Both the position numbers and the translations under genes were made by a program. The notes under the pieces were generated by a model, which was not told where the DNA came from, made no database searches, and worked only from the letters and a program-made list of their open reading frames with translations. Below, one piece after another: positions 11,772 to 17,645 of a DNA stretch of 17,645 nucleotides (positions are counted from its first letter, which is position 1; each line of letters opens with the position of its first letter). The stretch comes from CAYJNO01 sp964371715 (lineage in GTDB: Bacteria > Bacillota_I > Bacilli_A > Erysipelotrichales > Erysipelotrichaceae), in contig CAYJNO010000033.1 of the NCBI GenBank assembly GCA_964371715.1, forward strand, positions 1-17,645. Direction: 5' to 3'.

Positions 11772-12709
11772 AATATGTATCAGGATTAGTAAAGTGGGTA
11801 GGTGGAAAGAAGAGTCTATTATCTTATATCTTACCCTTGTTTAGAAAAGATATAGACACTTATGTGGAAGTGTTTGGTGGAGCAGGAGCAGTGTTATTAA
11901 ACTTTAAGATTGGAGGTTGTAAAAAGATATACAATGATTATAATATTGACCTGGTCAATCTATTTCGTGTAGTTAAATACAGACCAGCTGAATTTATAAA
12001 TGAAGTAAATAGATATCAAATAAATTCGAGAGTTTACTTTGCTGGATTAAGTTCAATAATCAATAACACACCAGTTCCACTATCTATAATAGAAGAAAAT
12101 CTTAGAATATTAAAAGAAGGAGGTGCAGATGAAAAGATAATAAAAGATTATAAGAGAAATATGTTAGATATGGAACTAAACAATGCAGTAAGATTCTATG
12201 AAAAAATTTCTTTAAGCTTTGCAGGAGGTGCAAAGTCATGGAATTGTCAGCCATCAACAATAATAGATATCGCAAACAAAATATATGAAAAATCGCAAAT
12301 ATTAAAGGATGTTATTATTGAAAGAAACTCTTATGAAAAGATAATTCCAAATCAAGATAAAGAAGGAACATTCTTTTATTGTGATCCACCATATTTTAAT
12401 ACAGAAAATTATTATGATGCAGATTTTAATAAAAATGATCATGAAAAATTAAGAAATATACTTGCCGATATAAAAGGCAAGTTTTTATTATCTTACAATG
12501 ATTGTGAGGAAATAAGAGAGTTATATAAAGATTTTTATATACTAAGTATTGAAAGACCAAATAATATATCAAGTAAAAAAGGAGCAGTTTATAAAGAATT
12601 ATTAATTGCAAATTATGATATATGTAGTGAGTACAATCAAAGATTGTATCAACAGTTACAACTAGATGTTCATGGAGAAGGAGAAGAGTTATGTATAATG
12701 TACAAATAG
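11768..12709 (+). CDS. DNA adenine methylase (D12 class)
   Basis: The 313-residue protein transfers a methyl group from S-adenosylmethionine to N6 of adenine. KWVGGKK (about residues 9-15) and VEVFGGAGAVLL (33-44) form the AdoMet site, and CDPPYFNTENYY (205-216) carries the catalytic DPPY. FLLSYND (about 239-245) follows the usual order of the family. No partner restriction gene is present, so it is an orphan methylase. In conjugative elements such enzymes may protect the entering DNA from restriction or mark element DNA (inference). It begins inside the stop of the LPD28-like gene and overlaps the next small gene. The target sequence cannot be read from the protein; GATC is possible for this class. 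Confidence 0.93.
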   Translation: MKYVSGLVKWVGGKKSLLSYILPLFRKDIDTYVEVFGGAGAVLLNFKIGGCKKIYNDYNIDLVNLFRVVKYRPAEFINEVNRYQINSRVYFAGLSSIINNTPVPLSIIEENLRILKEGGADEKIIKDYKRNMLDMELNNAVRFYEKISLSFAGGAKSWNCQPSTIIDIANKIYEKSQILKDVIIERNSYEKIIPNQDKEGTFFYCDPPYFNTENYYDADFNKNDHEKLRNILADIKGKFLLSYNDCEEIRELYKDFYILSIERPNNISSKKGAVYKELLIANYDICSEYNQRLYQQLQLDVHGEGEELCIMYK

Positions 12710-12819
12710 ATTTTAGTAATATTTTTAATATGATTGATGAATGGTGTGAATTGAATGGAATATCAAAAGCAGATTTTATAGAATTTTATGAAGAGGTGAG
12801 TAATGATAGTCAAGGCTAG
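12691..12819 (+). CDS. Small acidic protein, 42 residues
   Basis: The ATG at 12691 follows GGAGAAGGAGAAGAG, a good binding site, and lies within the last codons of the methylase gene. The protein reads MYNVQIDFSNIFNMIDEWCE, then LNGISKADFIEFYEEV. Its C-terminal codons overlap the start of the next gene at 12803. Such short overlapping genes are usual in transfer operons. The ISKADFIEFYEEV part could be a helix. No family recognised. Confidence 0.55.
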   Translation: MYNVQIDFSNIFNMIDEWCELNGISKADFIEFYEEVSNDSQG

Positions 12820-13060
12820 TTTATCTGATGTTATATCAGCAACATGGGAAGCAACAAGAGGAGAAATAGTTGCAGTTGTTAATGAAGTGGTATTCCCTGC
12901 ATTATCACTAATACTAGTAATTGCCTTTTTTGTTAAACTTGGAGGTGCATATTTTGATTATAGAAAACATGGAATGATAGAATGGCAAGCACCTGCCATT
13001 CTTTTTTCTTGTCTAGTATTTACACTGACTGCACCTGAGTTTATCTGGACAATAATTTAA
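12803..13060 (+). CDS. Small two-helix conjugation membrane protein (DUF3852/VirB2-position)
   Basis: The 85-residue protein has an amphipathic start with ATWEATRGEI, a hydrophobic helix (about residues 30-47), a short loop with YFDYRKHG and a second helix (about 63-82). Size and place just before the VirB6-like gene fit the small membrane proteins of Gram-positive transfer systems (DUF3852-like), which take the position of VirB2/TrbC. GAGGTG lies 5 bases before the ATG. Its TAA overlaps the next ATG (TAATG). Role in the transfer channel inferred from context. Confidence 0.75.
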   Translation: MIVKASLSDVISATWEATRGEIVAVVNEVVFPALSLILVIAFFVKLGGAYFDYRKHGMIEWQAPAILFSCLVFTLTAPEFIWTII

Positions 13061-13896
13061 TGTTTATATTTGATTCTCTATATACAAAAATATTTGATGA
13101 AGCATTACAGTGGGTATATACCCAAGCAGTTTTATTTGCTAGTGAATTTTTATCTACTGTAAATAATATGGGAGCTGCTTTATTTGATTTAGAATGGATA
13201 AGTTCGTATTTAGAATATATAAGATTAGTTGGATGGGCACTCTTTATTGTTGGATTTGTAGTTGCAGTATTTGAGATGTCACTCGAATATATGAATGGAC
13301 AGGGTAATGTAAAAGGGTTTTTCTTAAACATGATTAAAGGATTTATGATGGTATCCTTATTTACTTCATTACCTATTGAGTTATATAGATTCAGTGTGAC
13401 ACTACAATCATCATTGACAAGTGACATTTTGAATAATACAACAATAGAATCAAGTGCCCTCGATGCATTTAACAGTATAAATATTGGTAATCAAGGGTTA
13501 ACATCTTTAGTGTTTATAATTATGTTTTTATATGCATTAATAAAAGTATTTATGGCAAACTTAAAAAGGGGTGGCATATTATTGATTTTAATATCATTAG
13601 GATGCTTTCATGTATTCTCCTTACCAAGAAGTTACACTGATGCATTTGTATCTTGGTGTAAACAAGTAATTGCTCTATGCTTTACATGTTTTATGCAAAC
13701 AATATTATTGAGCCTGGGATTAATGATTATATATGAAAATGTATTCTTGGGAATAGGAATTGCGTTAGCGTCAACAGAAGTACCAAGAATTGCAGAAAAG
13801 TTTGGTATGGATACATCTATGAGAGTTAACCCAACATCATCGATGTATGCAATAACTTCAGCAATGAATTTTAGTAGAATGATGAAAGGTGGATAA
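13060..13896 (+). CDS. VirB6/TrbL-like conjugal transfer channel protein
   Basis: The 278-residue integral membrane protein has hydrophobic segments at about residues 46-70, 88-107, 145-168, 170-190 and 200-240. The order (helix, loop with LEYMNGQGNVKGFF, long central loop, then LKRGGILLIL and SWCKQVIALCF) is like VirB6/TrbL homologues of Gram-positive elements. The C-terminal part with GMDTSMRVNPTSS is cytosolic or periplasm-like and is typical of this group. It should form the inner channel of the type IV secretion machine. It is followed with no gap by the PrgI-like gene. Confidence 0.85.
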   Translation: MFIFDSLYTKIFDEALQWVYTQAVLFASEFLSTVNNMGAALFDLEWISSYLEYIRLVGWALFIVGFVVAVFEMSLEYMNGQGNVKGFFLNMIKGFMMVSLFTSLPIELYRFSVTLQSSLTSDILNNTTIESSALDAFNSINIGNQGLTSLVFIIMFLYALIKVFMANLKRGGILLILISLGCFHVFSLPRSYTDAFVSWCKQVIALCFTCFMQTILLSLGLMIIYENVFLGIGIALASTEVPRIAEKFGMDTSMRVNPTSSMYAITSAMNFSRMMKGG

Positions 13897-14151
13897 ATGT
13901 ATTTATATCCTAAAAATTTAAAAGCAAAAGCACAACTGTGGTTTTGGTATTTAAAAGATATTGTAGTAATAACAATATTATCGATAATAGCAGTACTACT
14001 ATTAGTATATGGAAATATATTAATTGGCTTAGTACTAGCTACAATATATGCAATATTAACAATAAGGTTAGAAGATACAAGTGTTATGGATTTTATTAAA
14101 CATGCTTGTATCTTTTTTCTTACAAAACAAGAATATGGATGGAAGGAGTAA
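13897..14151 (+). CDS. PrgI/VirB3-like conjugal transfer protein
   Basis: The 84-residue protein has an N-terminal cytosolic part (YPKNLKAKAQLWFWYLKD), then two close hydrophobic helices (about residues 24-41 and 43-58) and a soluble end with FFLTKQEYGWKE. This is the PrgI layout, with the usual Phe-Leu-x-x-x-Gln end. It is placed two genes before VirB4, as expected for VirB3-type proteins that dock the ATPase. The ATG directly follows the previous stop. Confidence 0.85.
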   Translation: MYLYPKNLKAKAQLWFWYLKDIVVITILSIIAVLLLVYGNILIGLVLATIYAILTIRLEDTSVMDFIKHACIFFLTKQEYGWKE

Positions 14152-14152
14152 T

Positions 14153-14599
14153 ATGGATATTATAAAAAAAATAGATGAATTAGAAACATTACTAATTGAA
14201 TTAGTTAATGATCCAATGTTTGAAAAATTGGATATATATGATGATGTATTAAACATGCAAGATAAAATTAGTGAATATTTTGCAGAAGAGGTAACAATAA
14301 ATTTTCAAAATACCAATGTGAAGGGTTATATATACAATCAAGGTTATCATGATGGAGCTAAAGTATTTAAAGGAACATATGATAATATAGCTAATTTTAT
14401 AATGCTTGGAGAAGGTAAGAATATTGTAATTACAGATGATGTAGATTGTTTATTAGTAAAAACACATGGATTATTTGTTGATAAAGCATTTAATCAAGAT
14501 TTTACTATACTCTTATTAGATAAACTTATTCCATTACAAAGAGGTGAAAGAGAATTAGAAGCAATTGAATTTATTAACGATTATGAGATGGTACTATGA
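14153..14599 (+). CDS. Acidic protein of unknown function in transfer operon
   Basis: The start at ATG 14153 is 4 bases after AAGGAG (14143-14148), two bases past the previous stop; a longer frame upstream only shadows the PrgI-like gene. The 148-residue protein is acidic, without signal or membrane helix. It begins with helices (IIKKIDELETLLIELVND) and has a centre with GYIYNQGYHDGAKVFKGTYD. I do not recognise a family. It lies between the VirB3-like and VirB4-like genes, a position usually without an extra gene, and its stop overlaps the next start (ATGAG). Cytosolic partner of the ATPase is a guess. Confidence 0.7.
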   Translation: MDIIKKIDELETLLIELVNDPMFEKLDIYDDVLNMQDKISEYFAEEVTINFQNTNVKGYIYNQGYHDGAKVFKGTYDNIANFIMLGEGKNIVITDDVDCLLVKTHGLFVDKAFNQDFTILLLDKLIPLQRGERELEAIEFINDYEMVL

Positions 14600-15150
14600 G
14601 AATAAATACAAGAAGATTTTTAAATCTGAATAGGTTAACTAATTTCTCATTAGCAGGATACAATAAAGCACATGAAATTTATTATAAAGTTGAACCATAT
14701 AATTTAAATGTATTATCTGATGATTCTATTATTAGTAAAATAGATGCTTTGACTAATATCATAAAAGGAGTAGGTAAATTTGAAATTATATGTCTTAATG
14801 GAAAAGAAAACTTTGAAGAAAATAAACTGTATTATCAACAATTAATTAAAGAAGAAGATTCACCAATCATCAAAAAAATAATTAAACAAGAATTAAAACT
14901 TTTATATGAAATACAGTCAAATACAGCAACATCAAGAAGCTTCTTAATTGGTATGAGATTAAAAGAAGAAAAGGGATTTAATATTGAAACATATTTAGCA
15001 AATATAGAAAAATCTCTAACTAATAATGGATTAAACATACAAAGAGTAGATAAAGATAATTTAAAAGAAATATTAGCGGTATATTATGCGAATATGGTTT
15101 TATTTGATCACTATGAAGATGTAGAAGGAGAATGGTATGAAAGAAACTAG
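14596..15150 (+). CDS. VirB4 N-terminal-like protein (split)
   Basis: The 184-residue protein has no catalytic motif. Its order is DSIISKIDALTNIIKGVGKF (about residues 42-61), a charged middle helix with KKIIKQELKLLYEIQ (about 93-107), TATSRSFLIGMRLKEE (110-125), ETYLANIEKSLTNNGLNIQR, and then LKEILAVYY and DVEGEW. This resembles the N-terminal CagE/TrbE-type domain that precedes the ATPase part in single-chain VirB4 proteins. It overlaps the next gene, which is the short ATPase, by 14 bases. I infer a two-chain VirB4. Alternative: a separate scaffold protein. Confidence 0.7.
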   Translation: MRINTRRFLNLNRLTNFSLAGYNKAHEIYYKVEPYNLNVLSDDSIISKIDALTNIIKGVGKFEIICLNGKENFEENKLYYQQLIKEEDSPIIKKIIKQELKLLYEIQSNTATSRSFLIGMRLKEEKGFNIETYLANIEKSLTNNGLNIQRVDKDNLKEILAVYYANMVLFDHYEDVEGEWYERN

Positions 15151-16885
15151 AAGAAACAATGAATTCTTAGATAAAATATCTCCAGCACTAATAAAATTTA
15201 AAGATAGCTACTATGTAGTAGCTGATACTTATAGAAGTGTATGGGTAGTTAATGAATATCCTAAATCTACAAAACAACTTGCACTGCTAAGATATTTGGG
15301 AAGTAAAGAGAATATTACAATTCGCATTTATGTTGAACCTGTTAGTGCAGAAGATAAAAGAAAAGTACTGACGAATTCATCAAATAGAAATATGTTTAAT
15401 AGTAAAAATACAGATATAAATGAACAGCTAGAAGCCCAAATGGATTTTAGTGATCAAGTAGAATTAATGGGAGAAATGATGAGAAATAACATACCATTAG
15501 TTCATACAAGTATTTTTATAGAATTAATAGCGAGTAATTTGGAGAATCTAAGGCAATTACAGGCTGAAGTCTTAATGGAACTAACACGAATAGGGTTAGA
15601 TATAAAAAGGTTAATTTTAAGACAAAAAGAGGGATTTAATTCTGTAAGGTTTGGTGGAAGTAATTATTTTAAAGATGAATTTGATAGAATACTACCTGCA
15701 ACATCTGTTGCGAACTTATTACCTTTTAATTATTCGGGGAAAACAGATCCACATGGATTTTTTATTGGTAAAGATAAATTTGGATCTAATGTGCTAGTAG
15801 ATTTTGATAAAAGAACATCTGATAAAACAAATGGTAATATAATGATTCTAGGTAATTCAGGACAAGGAAAAAGTTATCTTCTTAAACTATTATTAACAAA
15901 TCTGAGGTGTGATAATAAAAGTATTATTTGCTTAGATCCCGAAAATGAATATGAAGATTTAACAAATAACTTAAATGGTACATATATTGACTTAATGGAA
16001 GGCAAATATATTATAAATATTTTAGAACCAAAACTATGGGCAGATAGTGTTGATGAAGACAGTAATGTTCAAACATTTAAGACGACTGCAAAAATATCAC
16101 AACATATATCATTTTTAAAAGATTTCTTTAGAGTATATAAAAGTCTAAATAATAAAGAATTGGATGTAATTGAAATAATGCTTAGAAGATTATATAAGAA
16201 AAATAAAAATCCAATATTAGAAGATTTCTATTACTTTATGGAAAATAGATTAGAAGAAATGAATACAGGAAAAAAAGAGCTATTCGATATTGAACTTTTA
16301 AAAGGAGTGTTGTTGTCACTTCAAAGTATTTGTATTGGAAGTGATTCAAAATTCTTCAATGGACATACAAATATAGAAAACTATAAATTTGTAACATTCG
16401 GTGTTAAAGGATTGTTGGAAGCTAATATATCCTTAAAAAATGCAATGTTATTTAATATATTGTCTTATATGAGTAATGAACTTTTAACAAAGGGTAATAC
16501 AGTTGCAGCAATAGATGAATTCTATTTGTTCTTGAGTAATATAACTGCAGTAGAATATATTAGAAATTTTTCTAAAAGAGTTAGAAAGAAAGATAGTCAA
16601 GTAATACTAAGTTCGCAAAATTTAGAAGATTTTAATATAGAAGGAATAGCAGAATATACAAAACCTTTATTTGCGATTCCATCGCATCATTTTTTATTTA
16701 ATGCAGGAAATGTAGATAAGAAATTTTATGTTGATACATTGCAGTTAGAGGATAATGAGTTTGAATTAATCAAACATCCAAAAAGAGGTCATTGCTTATA
16801 TAAATGTGGTAGTGAAAGATATTATCTAGAAGTAATAGCACCTAAGTTTGTTGAAGAGAATTTTGGCGATAAAGGTGGACGATGA
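15137..16885 (+). CDS. VirB4-family conjugal transfer ATPase
   Basis: The 582-residue protein contains Walker A GNSGQGKS (239-246), a DPENEYEDL segment (267-275) and Walker B VAAIDEFYLFL (456-466), followed by RKKDSQVILSSQNLEDF (helicase-like motif). It lacks most of the usual N-terminal domain of about 200 residues, which seems to be supplied by the overlapping upstream gene. It should power substrate transfer through, or assembly of, the type IV secretion machine at the membrane. The binding site AAGGAG precedes the ATG. The TGA overlaps the next start (ATGA). Confidence 0.93.
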   Translation: MKETRRNNEFLDKISPALIKFKDSYYVVADTYRSVWVVNEYPKSTKQLALLRYLGSKENITIRIYVEPVSAEDKRKVLTNSSNRNMFNSKNTDINEQLEAQMDFSDQVELMGEMMRNNIPLVHTSIFIELIASNLENLRQLQAEVLMELTRIGLDIKRLILRQKEGFNSVRFGGSNYFKDEFDRILPATSVANLLPFNYSGKTDPHGFFIGKDKFGSNVLVDFDKRTSDKTNGNIMILGNSGQGKSYLLKLLLTNLRCDNKSIICLDPENEYEDLTNNLNGTYIDLMEGKYIINILEPKLWADSVDEDSNVQTFKTTAKISQHISFLKDFFRVYKSLNNKELDVIEIMLRRLYKKNKNPILEDFYYFMENRLEEMNTGKKELFDIELLKGVLLSLQSICIGSDSKFFNGHTNIENYKFVTFGVKGLLEANISLKNAMLFNILSYMSNELLTKGNTVAAIDEFYLFLSNITAVEYIRNFSKRVRKKDSQVILSSQNLEDFNIEGIAEYTKPLFAIPSHHFLFNAGNVDKKFYVDTLQLEDNEFELIKHPKRGHCLYKCGSERYYLEVIAPKFVEENFGDKGGR

Positions 16886-17645
16886 AAATAGCTAAATTTT
16901 TAGCTTATTTATTATCCTCAGAAAAAGGAAGAAAGTTTATTGGAACAATTATTCTAATAATCATTTCTCCTTTTATATTTTTAGTACTAGTGTTTATACC
17001 ATTACAAGAATCATTAGCAGAAAATAATAAATCAATTATTGATAATGTGTTTAATAGTTCTAATAATGAGTTACTACATTATGATATTGAATCAAAAGAG
17101 TTAATGAATCTCTTTAATGAAATAGATATTGAAATTGATAGTTTAGAAATTAGAGGAAATATAGATATATTATATATAAAATCAGTTTATTTTGTTTTGT
17201 ATTTTTCAGATGAAATAAATAACATTTTAGCAATCAATGAATATGTAGATAAATACTTTGATTTTAAAACAGAAGTAGTGGATGATGAAGAGTTAGAATA
17301 CTATGTTCCTGTAAGTAATGATGTTTTTAATGAAAGAGTATTTAGTGATTTTGACATGATGTATGAAGATGTAAATAAGTTAGATTTAATTAATGAAGTT
17401 TATGATTATCTAACTAATTACGAAATTGATAACTCAATAAATAGTAGCTCTCATGAACTTGTCATGTCGATGATGGATGAATCTTTAAATAAAGAATATG
17501 TAGGTGGAACTTATGCATCACCATTTATTGATGGTTGGGAAGATAAAGTTACTTCAGAGTTTGGGTATAGAGAAAATATTATATTACCAGATGGAACTAT
17601 AACTGATGATTTTCATACAGGTATGGATTTAGGTGCACCAAAAGG
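16882..17645 (+). CDS. Membrane-anchored M23 peptidase, 3' part missing
   Basis: The frame begins at ATG 16882, overlapping the VirB4 stop, and runs off the window end after 254 codons. The protein has a short basic start, one hydrophobic helix (about residues 19-42), an acidic link of about 160 residues and the start of an M23 (LytM-type) domain: SEFGYREN, then FHTGMDLGAP, which contains the first zinc ligands His and Asp. The rest of the domain lies outside. Such enzymes cut the peptides of the cell wall and take the place of VirB1, opening the wall for the transfer channel. A second wall-hydrolase domain further on is common in these proteins but cannot be seen here. Confidence 0.85.
   Translation, partial: MKIAKFLAYLLSSEKGRKFIGTIILIIISPFIFLVLVFIPLQESLAENNKSIIDNVFNSSNNELLHYDIESKELMNLFNEIDIEIDSLEIRGNIDILYIKSVYFVLYFSDEINNILAINEYVDKYFDFKTEVVDDEELEYYVPVSNDVFNERVFSDFDMMYEDVNKLDLINEVYDYLTNYEIDNSINSSSHELVMSMMDESLNKEYVGGTYASPFIDGWEDKVTSEFGYRENIILPDGTITDDFHTGMDLGAPK

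Noticed and set aside
11768..12709. Restriction-modification system
   Set aside because: No restriction enzyme gene lies near the methylase; the HNH gene is 7.5 kb away in another unit.

Overview
The window is AT-rich DNA of a low-GC Gram-positive bacterium, most likely Bacillota of a Clostridia or related anaerobic type. This rests on strong AGGAGG-type ribosome binding sites, near-consensus sigma-A promoters, families such as DUF2089 and DUF6440, and a Gram-positive type IV secretion (conjugation) cluster. Genus cannot be fixed from the sequence. No rRNA, tRNA, insertion sequence, integrase, relaxase or CRISPR array is visible.

Bases 1 to about 11,450 look like an array of small, mostly unrelated cargo units. 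In order: the 3' end of a membrane protein gene, a two-helix membrane protein, a GNAT acetyltransferase, a DUF6440 protein, two membrane-anchored proteins, a reverse-strand DUF2089 regulator with a membrane partner, a stand-alone HNH nuclease, another small membrane protein, a second GNAT, an ECF-sigma/membrane protein/ABC transporter operon, a regulator fused to a membrane domain, a Cro/CI regulator with a separate membrane partner, and a third GNAT. Recurring intergenic blocks separate the units. The heptamer ATGAGCA, or a one-base variant, starts 0-12 bases after eight plus-strand stop codons (244, 593, 1241, 2089, 2643, 5156, 8621, and variant 11412). Behind it lies one of several longer repeats carrying hairpins, terminators and a promoter for the next unit. 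This resembles an integron cassette array in layout, but each unit has its own promoter, no canonical attC site was seen, and no recombinase gene is in view.

From about 11,470 the layout changes to a tightly packed plus-strand operon with overlapping genes: an LPD28-like small protein that seems to start at an ATA codon, a D12-class DNA adenine methylase, a 42-codon gene, a two-helix membrane protein, a VirB6/TrbL-like channel protein, a PrgI/VirB3-like protein, an unknown acidic protein, a protein resembling the N-terminal part of VirB4, the VirB4 ATPase, and a membrane-anchored M23 peptidase cut by the window end. This is the core of a conjugation machine of an integrative conjugative element or conjugative plasmid, so the array probably rides on, or is inserted beside, a conjugative element.

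The most notable observations are the promoter-bearing cassette-like repeats, a 160-bp repeat shared behind two unrelated genes, a composite 670-bp gap that looks like a graveyard of units, a regulator/membrane gene pair present once split and once fused, and a composition break inside the ABC operon.
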